A stretch of 64,000 nt of DNA from Dokdonella fugitiva (GTDB lineage: Bacteria > Pseudomonadota > Gammaproteobacteria > Xanthomonadales > Rhodanobacteraceae), in NCBI RefSeq assembly GCF_014138265.1, contig NZ_JACGXL010000002.1, forward strand, positions 558,001-622,000. Direction: 5' to 3'. Shown piece by piece: positions 32,144 through 41,873 of this stretch. Below the pieces are notes generated by a model. That model was given only the letters and a program-made list of their open reading frames with translations, was not told the DNA's origin and made no database searches. Made by a program: the position numbers and the translations under genes. Numbering within the stretch: position 1 is the first letter of the stretch; the number at the start of each line of letters is the position of its first letter.

Positions 32144-35100
32144 ATGACTTATCCGTCCGTCCTCGTCGCGTTCGCGGGCCTCGTCTGGCTCGCCCTGCTG
32201 TTCGCGGTCGCGCTGTACGGCGAGCGCCATCCGCAGGTGCTCGCGCGCCGCTGGAACCTCGTCTACGCGTTGTCGCTCGGCGTGCACTGCACCTCGTGGA
32301 CGTTCTACGGCACGGTGACGCAGGCCGAGCGCTCCGGCTGGTGGCTGCCGCCGACGTTCGTCGGCCTGATCGGGCTCTACCTCGTCGCGGGCGGCGTGCT
32401 GGTCAGGCTCGTGCGGCTCGCGCGCGAGCATCACGCGAGTTCGCTCGCCGACTTCGTCGCCGCGCGGCTCGGCCGCAGCGCGGGCCTCGCTGCGCTCGTC
32501 ACCGCGGTGACCGTGGTCGGCATCGTGCCGTACATCGCGTTGCAGCTGAAGGCGGTCGCGATGAGCTACGCGCTGCTCGCGCGCGGAAACGACCCGACCG
32601 CGCCCGCATGGCAGGACAGCGCGCTCTACGTCGCGATCGCGATGGCGTTGTTCGCGATGCTGTTCGGCACGCGCCGCGCGCCGGCCGCCGCGCACAACCG
32701 CGGCCTCGTGCTCGCGCTCGCGTTCGAGTCGGTGTTCAAGCTCGCCGCGATGCTCGCGATCGGCGCGCTCGTGCTGCAGCTGCCCGACGTCGAGGCGGCC
32801 GCGCGCGCTTCGCCGCGCGACACCAGCGGTTTTCCCGCGCTGATCCTGCTCGGCGCGCTCGCCGCGTTCACCCTGCCGCACCAATTCCACGCGGGCGTGG
32901 TCGAATGCCGCGATCCCGCGCACGTGCGCAGCGCACGCTGGCTGCTGCCGCTCTACCTGTGTGCGATCGCGCTGCCGGTGTTGCCGCTCGCCCAGGCCGG
33001 CGCGACGCGGCTCGCGCCGCTCGGCGTGTCGTCGGACCTGTACGTGCTCGCGCTGCCGCTCGCGCAGGGCCAGCGCGGCCTCGCCGTGCTCGCGTTCCTC
33101 GGCGGCCTGTCCGCGGCGACCAGCATGGTCATCGTCGCGACGCTCGCGCTGAGCCTGATGATCGGCAACCATTGGCTCGCGCCGCTGCGCGTGCGCGCGG
33201 ACTGGGCGCGCGGCGAACGCGGCGACCTGCGCCCGGCGGTGCTGCGCCAGCGTCGCGTCGCGATCCTCGCGGTCGTGCTGCTCGCGTGGGGCTATTCGCG
33301 CGCACTCGCGGGCGGCAACGCGCTCGCCGACATCGGCGCGCTGTCGTTCTCGGCGCTCGCGGGCCTGATGCCGGCAGTGCTCGTCGCGCTGTACCGACCG
33401 GCGATCGGCGCGCGCGCGGTCGCCTGCGGCCTCGTCGCCGGCAGCGTGGTCTGGTTGTACGTGCTGCTGCCGAGCCTGTCTCCCGCACTCGCGCCGGCGC
33501 TGCGAGCGGGACCGTTCGGCTTCACCGCGCTCGCGCCGGCGACGCTGTTCGGCCTCGGCGGCTGGAGCGAGCTCGCGCGTGCGCTCGGCGCGAGCCTCGC
33601 GGTCAACCTCGCCGTGCTCGCGTTCGTCGCGCGCCTGCACCGCTCGCGCGACGGCGATGTCGCCCACGCCGGCGAACTCGCGGTCGACGAACTCGCCGCG
33701 CTCGCCGCGCGCTTCCTGCCGGACGAGCGCATCGCCGCGCTCGTCGGTGGACGGCAGGGCCGCGCGGACGCGCCGCTGGTCGCCGCGGTCGAGCACGAGC
33801 TCGCCGCGGTCATCGGCGCGGCCTCGGCACGCCTGCTGCTCGAAGTCGCGCGGCGCGAGCGCAGCGGGCAGCTCGACACGGTCGCCGCGATCGTCGGCGA
33901 GGCGAGCCAGGACCTGCGCTTCAACCAGCGCGTGCTCGAGGCCGCGCTCGAGAACATGAGCCAGGGCATCTGCGTCGTCGATGCGAACCTCGATGTCGTC
34001 GCCTGGAACCGCCGCTACGCCGAACTGTTCGACTACCCGCCCGGGATGCTCGCGATCGGCCGACCCGTAGCCGAGCTCACGCGCCACAACATCGCGCGCG
34101 GACTGGTCGGCGACGGCGACATCGGCGCGCGCGTCGAGCGCCGCCTCGCCTGGATGCGCTCGGGCTCGGCGCACCTGTCCGAGCGGCGCCTCCCCGACGG
34201 CAGCGTACTCGAGATCCGCGGCAATCCGATGCCCGGCGGCGGCTTCGTCGCGACCTTCACCGACGTCACCGCGTTCCGTGAAGCCGAGCGCGCGCTCACC
34301 CGCGCGAACGAGACGCTCGAGCAGCGCGTCGCCGAGCGCACCGGCGAACTCGCGCGCGCGAGCGCCGCGGCCGAACGCGCGAACCGCGCCAAGACGCGGT
34401 TGCTCGCCGCGGTCAGCCACGATCTCGCCCAGCCGCTGCACGCGGCGCACCTGTTCACGCACGCGCTCGCGCAGCGCATCGGCGACGCGCCCGCGCGCGA
34501 GACGGTCGCGCACATCGACGGCGCCCTGGGCTCGGCCGAGGCGCTGCTCGGCGGCTTGCTCGACATCTCGCGCCTCGACGCCGGCGGCATGCGCGCCGAG
34601 CCGCGCGCGTTCGCGGCCGCCGACCTGCTGGTGAACCTCGCCGCCGAGTTCCGCGTGCTCGCCGAGGCGAAGGGACTCACGCTGCATTGCGTGCCGACGC
34701 GTGCATGGCTGTGCAGCGATCCGCAGCTGTTGCGCCGCGTGCTGCAGAACTTCCTCTCCAACGCGATCAAGTACACGCGCAACGGCGGCGTGCTGGTCGG
34801 TTGCCGCCGCCGTGGCGCGAACCTGCGCATCGAGGTGTGGGACTCGGGCGCGGGCATCGCCGAGGCCGACCGCGCGCTCGTGTTCGAGGAATTCCGCCGG
34901 CTCGACCGCGGCGGCACCGGCCTGGGGCTCGGCCTCGCGATCGCCGAACGCGTCGCGCGCCTGCTCGGCCACGCGCTCACGCTGCGCTCGTGGCCGGGTC
35001 GCGGCAGCGTGTTCGCGATCGAGGTGCCGCGCACGGCGCCGGTGGGCGCGACTGCGGTCGTCGACGTCGACACGCGCGCCGCGCCCGCGCAGCGCGTGCT

Positions 35101-35455
35101 CGTCGTCGACAACGACGCGGCCGTGCTCGCCGCGACACGCGCGCTGCTCGAGGGCTGGGACTGCGAAGTCGCGGTCGCGGGCGATGTCGACGCCGCGCGC
35201 GCCGCGTGCACCGCGGCGACGCCGGACCTGCTCATCCTCGATTACCACCTGGACGAAGCGACCGGCCTCGAGCTGCGCACCGCGCTCGGCGCGCGCGTCG
35301 CCGCGCTGCCGTGCATCGTCGTCACCGCCGACCACGGCGAAGACGTGCGCCGCGCGGTGCTCGCCGCCGGCTGCCGGCTGCTGCACAAGCCGCTCAAGCC
35401 GCTCGCGCTGAAGTCGCTGATGGCGGGCCTGCTCGCCGCGCGCGAGCAGGCGTGA
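32144..35455 (+). CDS. crbS: CrbS/MxtR-like sensor: SSS transporter-PAS-histidine kinase-receiver
   Basis: An 1103-residue hybrid. Residues 1-530 form about 13 helices of a sodium:solute symporter (SSS) module, including the SFYG-type SWTFYGTVTQAERSGWWLPP. A PAS-7 domain (LENMSQGICVVDANLDVVAWNRRYAELFDYPPGM), a coiled coil, a dimerisation domain with AVSHDLAQPLHAAHL (His759) and an ATPase domain (NFLSNAIKYT, GTGLGLGLA) follow. The C-terminal receiver has phospho-acceptor Asp1033 (LLILDYHLDEA) and Lys in HKPLKP. This architecture is that of CrbS/MxtR kinases, which control acetate and related carbon use with a NarL-type regulator. Such a regulator lies at 41965-42609, next to an acyl-CoA ligase. 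An AT-rich TTATAT -10 candidate lies at 32052-32057. Confidence 0.9.
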   Translation: MTYPSVLVAFAGLVWLALLFAVALYGERHPQVLARRWNLVYALSLGVHCTSWTFYGTVTQAERSGWWLPPTFVGLIGLYLVAGGVLVRLVRLAREHHASSLADFVAARLGRSAGLAALVTAVTVVGIVPYIALQLKAVAMSYALLARGNDPTAPAWQDSALYVAIAMALFAMLFGTRRAPAAAHNRGLVLALAFESVFKLAAMLAIGALVLQLPDVEAAARASPRDTSGFPALILLGALAAFTLPHQFHAGVVECRDPAHVRSARWLLPLYLCAIALPVLPLAQAGATRLAPLGVSSDLYVLALPLAQGQRGLAVLAFLGGLSAATSMVIVATLALSLMIGNHWLAPLRVRADWARGERGDLRPAVLRQRRVAILAVVLLAWGYSRALAGGNALADIGALSFSALAGLMPAVLVALYRPAIGARAVACGLVAGSVVWLYVLLPSLSPALAPALRAGPFGFTALAPATLFGLGGWSELARALGASLAVNLAVLAFVARLHRSRDGDVAHAGELAVDELAALAARFLPDERIAALVGGRQGRADAPLVAAVEHELAAVIGAASARLLLEVARRERSGQLDTVAAIVGEASQDLRFNQRVLEAALENMSQGICVVDANLDVVAWNRRYAELFDYPPGMLAIGRPVAELTRHNIARGLVGDGDIGARVERRLAWMRSGSAHLSERRLPDGSVLEIRGNPMPGGGFVATFTDVTAFREAERALTRANETLEQRVAERTGELARASAAAERANRAKTRLLAAVSHDLAQPLHAAHLFTHALAQRIGDAPARETVAHIDGALGSAEALLGGLLDISRLDAGGMRAEPRAFAAADLLVNLAAEFRVLAEAKGLTLHCVPTRAWLCSDPQLLRRVLQNFLSNAIKYTRNGGVLVGCRRRGANLRIEVWDSGAGIAEADRALVFEEFRRLDRGGTGLGLGLAIAERVARLLGHALTLRSWPGRGSVFAIEVPRTAPVGATAVVDVDTRAAPAQRVLVVDNDAAVLAATRALLEGWDCEVAVAGDVDAARAACTAATPDLLILDYHLDEATGLELRTALGARVAALPCIVVTADHGEDVRRAVLAAGCRLLHKPLKPLALKSLMAGLLAAREQA

Positions 35456-35521
35456 ACGGAGGCGGGTGACGGCGACCCGACCACACATCGCCGCGCGAGG
35501 ACGCGTTGGTTCGACCGACGG

Positions 35522-36082
35522 TCACGGCTCCCATAGCGGCGCGCTGCCGCTGTGGAATATGCCCTCCTCGACGAGCGCCTGCTGTGCGGGCGTGACGTCG
35601 GCCGTGACGACGATCTGACCGCAGGACGCGCCTGGCGCGTTCGCGTCCGCCGCGACGACGAGAAAATAGGCGCCGGAGTCGAGCGGGGAGAGATCGATCG
35701 TGCCGGCGGTACCGGGGCCGCTCCACGCAGCCGCGCTGCACGGCGCGTCGTCGGCGCACCGCGCGTGGAAAAGAAATGCCGTGGGCGCGTAGTTCGCATC
35801 CATCGACTGGATCGAGACGCGACCCTCCGGATACGGCAGATCGAGCCGCACGATCGTCGCCGGGCCCGCGAGCGGCACGACGCCGCAGGCGAGCGCGAGG
35901 GACGACTCGCCCTGGCAGGTGTCGAAAGCGATGGGCGTATTGCTGGTGATCGCCGACGGCGACGCGCACGTCTGCGCCGCCGCATGGCCGCAGGACAGTG
36001 CGCACGCCGTGGCGCAGCACAGGGACGGGAGATGCACGATGAGCCTCCTGGAACCGGCGGCCTCGGGGCGCGTGGCGGCCAT
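35522..36082 (-). CDS. Secreted protein of unknown function, second gene of beta-helix pair
   Basis: A 186-residue protein with an N-terminal basic stretch and signal peptide ending at HAAAQ. The mature part contains Cys residues spaced as in small beta-sandwich pre-peptidase-like domains (TCASPSAI, DTCQGESSLALACG, CADDAPCSAA, ASCGQIVV) and a YFLVVAAD strand typical of PPC-type domains. I do not assign a function. Its start is 2 nt after the stop of the parallel beta-helix gene, so the two are translated together. The C-terminus (EEGIFHSGSAPLWEP) does not match the IFxxGF motif of the partner. Confidence 0.7.
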   Translation of the reverse strand: MAATRPEAAGSRRLIVHLPSLCCATACALSCGHAAAQTCASPSAITSNTPIAFDTCQGESSLALACGVVPLAGPATIVRLDLPYPEGRVSIQSMDANYAPTAFLFHARCADDAPCSAAAWSGPGTAGTIDLSPLDSGAYFLVVAADANAPGASCGQIVVTADVTPAQQALVEEGIFHSGSAPLWEP

Positions 36083-36084
36083 GG

Positions 36085-37581
36085 TCACGCGCCTTCGAAT
36101 CCGTTGGCGAAGATCACGTCGTTCGATTCGACCGCGCCGACGTCGGCGGCCGTGCCCACGACGCGTGCAAGACCGCGCTGGTCGACATCGAAGCCGTGCG
36201 CGGCGCCGCGGTCGATCGCCGGACTGTCCGGCAGCGGCAGATGGGTCAGGGTGGGGCCGCCGTTGTCCTGCAGCGGACCGAGCCGCGGGTCGGATTCGAA
36301 AACCGTGTCGATCGGCACCGGACGATGCGTCCATCCGACGATATCGGTGTCGCCGACGATCGTGAGCGAGGCCGGCCCGTCGATGTCGTCGGCGGCGTAG
36401 GGCGGGTCGCCGTCGTCGAAATAGTTGCCGGCGGCGATCGTGCCGGACATCGACACGGCCACCGCATCCTGGCCGAACACGATGCCGGCGCCGAACTTCA
36501 TCGGGACCTGGTTGGTCTCGCTGTTCGCGGTGATCGTGCAGTTCGTGATCGTGCTCGTGGCCGTGTTCAGGTAAGCCGCCCCGCTGAGCCATTGCGAGGA
36601 CGCCTGGCTTACGTTGCCGGACATCGTGCTGCTGTAGATGCGGGCCGCCGTATTGTTGTGACCGAGCATGACGATGCCTGCGGTGCCGCCGGACGAGGTA
36701 TTGCGCGAGACCGTAGAGCGCAGCAATACGCCGCCCTCGCCGACCCAGGCGGCGCCACCGTCGCGCGAGGAAACGTTGCCGTCCAGCGTGCTGTCTTCGA
36801 TCCAGACGGAACCGTTGGTCAGCAAGCCTCCGCCGGCCACGCTGGCCCCGGCCTGGGCCGAAGACACCCAGTTGTTGGTGATCGTGCTGCGGTACATGGC
36901 GACGGAGCCCTGCGCATACACGCCGGCGCCTACCGCGATCCCATGGTCGGTCCGCGCGATGTTGCTGTCGATCGTCGAGTCGTATAGGCGGACGTCGCCG
37001 GTTCCATAGGAGGCGATGGCACCGCCGCGCGCGTCGCCGTATTGTCCGACCGGCGTGACCACCGAGCAGGTGCGCATCACCGAGTTGCGAATGCGAAGGT
37101 TGCCACCGACCGACCGCAGGCAACCGCCGCCCTTATCGCCGACCGAGGCGTAATGACCGCCCTGGATCGTGACGCCGCTGACGTCGAGGCTGCCGCCTGC
37201 GCCGGCATGGTTGAAGATGCGGTGTCCCTGGTTGCCGGTGCCGTCGATCACGAGTTGCGCGGCGCCGGGGCCGGTCAGCTCGACGTCGTGCAGCGTGATC
37301 GCACCGGAGGTCACGGAGATCGTGCTGCAGGCGAGTCCGCCCAGGTCGATGCCGTCGCCGCTGTTCGCGTGTGCGGCGGCGTCGCGCAGGCTGCCCGCGC
37401 CGGCGTCGTCGCAGTTCGTCACCGGCCAGAGCAGGGACCCGTCCGGTCGCGTCGGAACGGACGCGGCTGCACGGTCGCCGGCGGCGTTCGCCCCGATGGC
37501 GACCGCCAGCGCGAGCGCGAGCGGCTGCATGCGCGAGCTCGATGCGGGTGACCGCGGATGCTTCGTAGGGAGGTGCGGCAT
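36085..37581 (-). CDS. Secreted right-handed parallel beta-helix protein with C-terminal IFANGFE motif
   Basis: A 498-residue protein with signal peptide. It begins with the cysteine-containing block VTNCDDAGAGSLRDAAAHAN seen in choice-of-anchor/polymorphic-membrane-like beta-helix proteins. Repeated short turns follow (IQGGHYASVGDKGGG, IYSSTMSGNVSQ, ITNCTITANSE) and a closing block DNGGPTLTHLPLPDSPAIDRG...DVGAVESND. The last residues, VIFANGFEGA, match the C-terminal motif of two other secreted proteins in the window. Strong GAGGAAACC precedes ATG 37581. It is divergent from a CadC-like regulator. Likely a surface or extracellular protein; no catalytic residues were assigned. Confidence 0.82.
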   Translation of the reverse strand: MPHLPTKHPRSPASSSRMQPLALALAVAIGANAAGDRAAASVPTRPDGSLLWPVTNCDDAGAGSLRDAAAHANSGDGIDLGGLACSTISVTSGAITLHDVELTGPGAAQLVIDGTGNQGHRIFNHAGAGGSLDVSGVTIQGGHYASVGDKGGGCLRSVGGNLRIRNSVMRTCSVVTPVGQYGDARGGAIASYGTGDVRLYDSTIDSNIARTDHGIAVGAGVYAQGSVAMYRSTITNNWVSSAQAGASVAGGGLLTNGSVWIEDSTLDGNVSSRDGGAAWVGEGGVLLRSTVSRNTSSGGTAGIVMLGHNNTAARIYSSTMSGNVSQASSQWLSGAAYLNTATSTITNCTITANSETNQVPMKFGAGIVFGQDAVAVSMSGTIAAGNYFDDGDPPYAADDIDGPASLTIVGDTDIVGWTHRPVPIDTVFESDPRLGPLQDNGGPTLTHLPLPDSPAIDRGAAHGFDVDQRGLARVVGTAADVGAVESNDVIFANGFEGA

Positions 37582-37737
37582 GGTGGTTTCCTCGCCGGAT
37601 GGAACGGTTTCTTTCGCCAGGGCGAATCGTGCGCAAGCCCGATGGCGCGCGGCGATGGCAAATGGATTCATGGCGTGCGGCGATCTGCGGTGCGCTGCTC
37701 GTCGCACCGAGGCTGCGCCATGGTGCGAGCGAATGCT

Positions 37738-37786
37738 TGAGGTTTGCATTGGAGATGCGTGAGGCCGCCGCGTGAGGTTTGTGAGG
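37738..37786. repeat. Direct repeats in the beta-helix/CadC divergent spacer
   Basis: TGAGGTTTG occurs at 37738-37746 and again at 37773-37781. GTGAGG occurs at 37759-37764, 37772-37777 and 37781-37786. Such direct repeats are typical binding sites for OmpR-type winged-helix proteins, which fits the regulator encoded next door. The rest of the 290-bp spacer (37582-37871) shows no gene. Confidence 0.4.
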
Positions 37787-37871
37787 GAGCTGTCCGGACC
37801 GCGGCGGAAACGGAGTTTTGCGAGTCACCGCACTACGGAGCACAATCGTGCTGACTGGCCTGGACTACGCG

Positions 37872-39902
37872 ATGGACGACGGCAAATCCGGCCCGACCCG
37901 TTACCGTTGCGGCGACATCGAAATCGACACGGGCCGGCATCGCGTGCTGCGTGGCGGAACGGAACTCGCGCTCGAACCGAAGGCGTACGGCGTCCTGCTG
38001 GAGCTGGTGCGTCGGCGCGGCGCCGTGGTCGCGCGCGATGCCCTGCTCGATACCGTTTGGGGGCATCGCCATGTCACGCCGGCGGTGCTGAACCGCATCA
38101 TCGCCCTGCTGCGGCGCGAACTCGGCGACGAGGCGGACCGTCCGCACCTGATCCGCACCGTGCACGGTGTCGGTTACGAATTCATCGGCATCGCCGCTGA
38201 AACGAATGACACCGAGCCGGCACGCGCCGTCGAGGCGGTCGCGGGCCCGGCTGCGCCCATGGTCGGTGCGAGCGCGGCGCTGCCGGCGTCCACCGTCGCG
38301 ATATCGCCGCGAGCAGCCCGTTCGACGCTGTCGAGGACCGCACGCAGCCTGACGCTGGCCCTGCTGCTCCTGGCGGTATCGCTGTTCGTCCTGCTGGCCT
38401 GGCCGCCATCGCCGCACTCGCAGTCCGGTGCGGCGGATACCGCGCCGGCCCCGGCGCGCAGCGTGGCGGTACTGCCGCTGGTGAATGTCGGCGGCGAGGC
38501 GGATCACGCGTTCTTCGCGGACGGCATTTCCGAGAATCTCATCACCACGTTGTCGCAGTACGAAGGCTTGAAGGTCATCGGGCGCGGCTCCTCGTTCCTG
38601 TTCCGCGACAGCACGGAAGATGTCGCGGCGATCGGCGCAAAGCTCGGCGTCGCGCACCTGGTCGAGGGCAGCGTGCAACGCATCGGCGACGACGTGCGCG
38701 TGAGCATCGAATTGATCCGCAGTGCCGACGGCACCGTGGCGTGGACGCGGCGCTTCGATCGCGCCTACAAGGACCTGTTCGCGCTGCAGGACGAGATCAC
38801 GCTGGCCGTCGCCGGTGCATTGCAGGTGAAGCTGCTGCATGCGATGCCGTCGATGGTCGAGGCCGGGCGTCCGGCCAGCGGCAACCTCGATGCCTACGAA
38901 GCCTACCTGCGCGCCGCCGCGGAGATGAGCGTCGACGCCAACCCGAGCCGCAAGGCGATCGACGATTTCGAACAGGCGACGCGGATCGATCCCCGTTACG
39001 CACAGGCGTGGGCGTGGCTGGGCTTCGCGCGCACGGTGTACGCGCGCGGCAACACGGATCGCGACGCCGTGCGCGCGGCCTACGCGCAGGCGCGCGAGGC
39101 CATCGACACCGCGCTGCGACTGCAGCCGGAGTTCGGACAGGCACACGCGATCCGAGCCAACTGGCTGGGCGCGGCCGAGCACGACTGGAACGGCGCACTG
39201 GGGGAATTCCGCAATGCGCTGGCGTTCGTACCGGACAATGATCCGACGCACGGTGCGGTGAGTCGGCTGCTGGCCACGTTGGGCAGGGTCGACGAAGCGA
39301 TCGCCGAGCGCCGCAAATACATCGATGGCGATCCGCTGGGGGCGTTCGCCCGCATCTATCTCGCGGAACTGCTGGCGAGCCGTGGCCGGCTCGACGAAGC
39401 CGCGGCGAGCCTGCGCGAAGCGGACGAACGAATCATCGATCCGGCCGCGACCGTGCGCGACTGGTCTACCGACGAAGGTGCGTACCTCGCCATCCTGCGC
39501 GGCGACGCGGCATCCGCGCTGGCCGCGGTCGACGCGACGAAGCCGGGCGCCTGGCGCGAGCGCTGGCGCGCGCTCGCCTTGCAGGTCGGCAGCGACCGGA
39601 CCGCCGCCGACGAGGCGCTGCAGCGCCTCGTCGAAACCGACGAGCGGAGCAAGGGCGAGGCCTACGCGATTGCGCGCGTCTACGCCCTGCGCGGCGATGC
39701 CGGCCATGCGTTCGAATGGCTGCAACGCGATCTGGATCGCGGCGGCACCGCCGTGCACTACGCGCTGTTCGATTCACTGCTGCTGCGCTTTCGCGGTGAC
39801 GCGCGTTTCGCGGCGTACTGCGCGCGCGCCGGCCTGCCGTCCCCGCTAGCCAGCGAAGCCTTCGGCCTCGACGCCATCCGTACTTCGCTCGCCCGGCGCT
39901 GA
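37872..39902 (+). CDS. CadC-like membrane-anchored winged-helix regulator with TPR domain
   Basis: A 676-residue protein. Residues 10-105 form an OmpR-type winged helix (YRCGDIEIDTGRHRVLRGG, LLDTVWGHRHVTPAVLNR, RTVHGVGYEFIG). A linker leads to one transmembrane helix (159-177). The periplasmic part begins with the TolB-like block SVAVLPLVNVGGEADHAFFA and continues with TPR repeats (QATRIDPRYAQAWAWLGFA, TALRLQPEFGQAHAIRANWL). This is the common proteobacterial CadC/TPR layout, in which a periplasmic sensor controls transcription directly. TTG 37818 or GTG 37848 would lengthen it by 18 or 8 residues. Its probable target is the divergent beta-helix operon. Confidence 0.87.
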   Translation: MDDGKSGPTRYRCGDIEIDTGRHRVLRGGTELALEPKAYGVLLELVRRRGAVVARDALLDTVWGHRHVTPAVLNRIIALLRRELGDEADRPHLIRTVHGVGYEFIGIAAETNDTEPARAVEAVAGPAAPMVGASAALPASTVAISPRAARSTLSRTARSLTLALLLLAVSLFVLLAWPPSPHSQSGAADTAPAPARSVAVLPLVNVGGEADHAFFADGISENLITTLSQYEGLKVIGRGSSFLFRDSTEDVAAIGAKLGVAHLVEGSVQRIGDDVRVSIELIRSADGTVAWTRRFDRAYKDLFALQDEITLAVAGALQVKLLHAMPSMVEAGRPASGNLDAYEAYLRAAAEMSVDANPSRKAIDDFEQATRIDPRYAQAWAWLGFARTVYARGNTDRDAVRAAYAQAREAIDTALRLQPEFGQAHAIRANWLGAAEHDWNGALGEFRNALAFVPDNDPTHGAVSRLLATLGRVDEAIAERRKYIDGDPLGAFARIYLAELLASRGRLDEAAASLREADERIIDPAATVRDWSTDEGAYLAILRGDAASALAAVDATKPGAWRERWRALALQVGSDRTAADEALQRLVETDERSKGEAYAIARVYALRGDAGHAFEWLQRDLDRGGTAVHYALFDSLLLRFRGDARFAAYCARAGLPSPLASEAFGLDAIRTSLARR

Positions 39903-39944
39903 GCCGACGCCGCCGCCGTCGCGCAAGGCCGTTCGCGTGTCGTG

Positions 39945-41846
39945 TCAGCGCGCGACCGCGTCGGCGTCGCGCGCGAGCGCCGAGCGGACCTCCTCGAGCG
40001 CCCCGGCGTCGTCGAGCGTTGACAGGTCGCCGGCATCGCGCGCTTCGGCGAGCGCCTGGATCGAGCGGCGCAGCAGCTTGCCCGAACGCGTCTTCGGCAA
40101 CGCGGCGACGAGGTAGACGCGCGCCGGACGCGCGATCGCGCCGAGTTGCTCGCACACGCACTGCTGCAGCGCCGTCGCCGTGGCCCGCCGCGCATCGCCT
40201 TCGACGGCAGCCTTGAGGGTCGCGAACACGTACGGTACCTGGCCCTTGAGTTCGTCGCGCACGCCGATGACCGCCGCTTCGGCGACCGCCGGGTGCGTCG
40301 CGACCGCTTCCTCGATCTCGCGCGTGCCGAGGCGATGGCCGGCGACGTTGATGACGTCGTCGGTGCGGCCGAGGATGAAGGTGTAGCCGTCGTCGTCGCG
40401 GATCGCCCAGTCGAGCGAGCTGTACAGCAGCTCCTTGAAATGGCCGAAGTAGCCGCGCAGGAAGCGCGCGTCGTCGTTCCACACGGTCGTCAGGCAGCCC
40501 GGCGGCAACGGCGGCTCGGCGACGAGCACGCCTTTCTCGTTCGGCGCGGCGTCCACGCCGGTGACTTCGTCGATGACGCGCAGCTTGTAGCCGAAGTTCG
40601 GGAAACCGGGCGAGCCGTAGCGCACCGGCTTCATGTCGAGCCCGGGTTGCAGGCAGAGCACGGGCCAGCCGGTTTCCGTCTGCCAGTAGTTGTCGATGAC
40701 CGGCTTGCCGAGTCCGTCGGCGATCCAGCGCGCGGTCGGTTCGTCGAGCGGTTCGCCGGCGAGGAACAGCCAGCGCAACGCGTGCAAGTCGTGCCGCCGC
40801 AACCACGCAGGATCGTGCTTCTTCAGCACGCGGATCGCGGTCGGCGAGGAGAACATCGTGCGCACGCCGTACTCGGCGCAGAGCTGCCACCAGATGCCGG
40901 GATCGGGATTCACCGGCGTGCCTTCGTAGAGCAGCGAGGTCGCGCCGACGAGCAGCGGCCCGTAGATGTTGTAGCTGTGGCCGACCGCCCAGCCGACGTC
41001 GGAGGTCGAGAACATCACCTGGCCCGCGCCGACGTCGAACACCGTGCGCATCGACAGCGCGAGCGCGACGGCGTGGCCGCCGACGTCGCGCTGCACGCCC
41101 TTCGGCTTGCCGGTCGTGCCGGAGGTGTAGAGCAGGTAGCTCGGCTCGTTCGACTCGAGCCACGCGACCGGCACGTCGGTGCCGGCATGACGCGCGCGCA
41201 AGGTCGCGTAGTCGACGTCGCGGCCGTCGACGCGCGCGGGTTCCGGGTCGAGTCCGCGCGAGACGATCAGCACGTGGCGCGGCGGATGCTGCGCCTGTGC
41301 GAGCGCCGCATCGACGAGCGGCTTGTACGGGATGACCTTGCCTGCTCGCATGCCGGCGTCCGCGCAGACCAGCAGCGACGCACGCGCATCGTCGATGCGC
41401 AGCGCGAGGTTGTGCGCGGCGAAGCCGCCGAACACGACCGAGTGGATCGCGCCGATGCGCGCGCAGGCGAGCACGGCGAACACCGCCTCGGCCATGTTCG
41501 GCATGTAGATCACGACGCGGTCGCCGCGGCCGACGCCGAGCGCGACGAGCACTGCGGCGAAGTCGTTCACCTCGCGATGCAGTTCGCGGTAGCTGAAATG
41601 GCGGCGCCGGCCGGTCTCGGTCGAGATCGCGGCGAGCGCGAGCTGGTCGCCGCGTTCAGCGAGATGCCGGTCGACCGCGTTGTGGCAGAGGTTGGTCTCG
41701 CCGCCGGCGAACCAGCGCCGGAACGGTGGCCGCTCGTACTCGAGCACGCGCGTGTACGGCCGGTGCCAGTGGATCGCCTGCGCCTGCGCGTCCCAGAACG
41801 CCTCGGGCTGCTCGATCGACTGGCGGTACAGCGTCTCGTAGTCCAT
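39945..41846 (-). CDS. prpE: Acyl-CoA ligase, PrpE-type (propionate/acetate/acetoacetate--CoA ligase)
   Basis: A 633-residue ANL-family enzyme. The adenylation core is LLYTSGTTGKPKGVQRDVGG, with DNYWQTETGW and GRTDDVINVAGHRLGT, and the catalytic lysine near LPKTRSGKLLRR. The sequence MKPVRYGSPGFPNFGYKLR and the N-terminal YRQSIEQPEAFWDAQA favour PrpE over Acs. It activates short acids to CoA thioesters. It is adjacent to the CrbR-like regulator. A TAGCCT -10 (minus strand, 41874-41879) is preceded at 31.5 bp by the CGAC-N4-GTCG site. Propionate, acetate or acetoacetate are all possible substrates. Confidence 0.88.
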   Translation of the reverse strand: MDYETLYRQSIEQPEAFWDAQAQAIHWHRPYTRVLEYERPPFRRWFAGGETNLCHNAVDRHLAERGDQLALAAISTETGRRRHFSYRELHREVNDFAAVLVALGVGRGDRVVIYMPNMAEAVFAVLACARIGAIHSVVFGGFAAHNLALRIDDARASLLVCADAGMRAGKVIPYKPLVDAALAQAQHPPRHVLIVSRGLDPEPARVDGRDVDYATLRARHAGTDVPVAWLESNEPSYLLYTSGTTGKPKGVQRDVGGHAVALALSMRTVFDVGAGQVMFSTSDVGWAVGHSYNIYGPLLVGATSLLYEGTPVNPDPGIWWQLCAEYGVRTMFSSPTAIRVLKKHDPAWLRRHDLHALRWLFLAGEPLDEPTARWIADGLGKPVIDNYWQTETGWPVLCLQPGLDMKPVRYGSPGFPNFGYKLRVIDEVTGVDAAPNEKGVLVAEPPLPPGCLTTVWNDDARFLRGYFGHFKELLYSSLDWAIRDDDGYTFILGRTDDVINVAGHRLGTREIEEAVATHPAVAEAAVIGVRDELKGQVPYVFATLKAAVEGDARRATATALQQCVCEQLGAIARPARVYLVAALPKTRSGKLLRRSIQALAEARDAGDLSTLDDAGALEEVRSALARDADAVAR

Positions 41847-41873
41847 GGCCACTCCGCGCGCGACGCCCACGGC

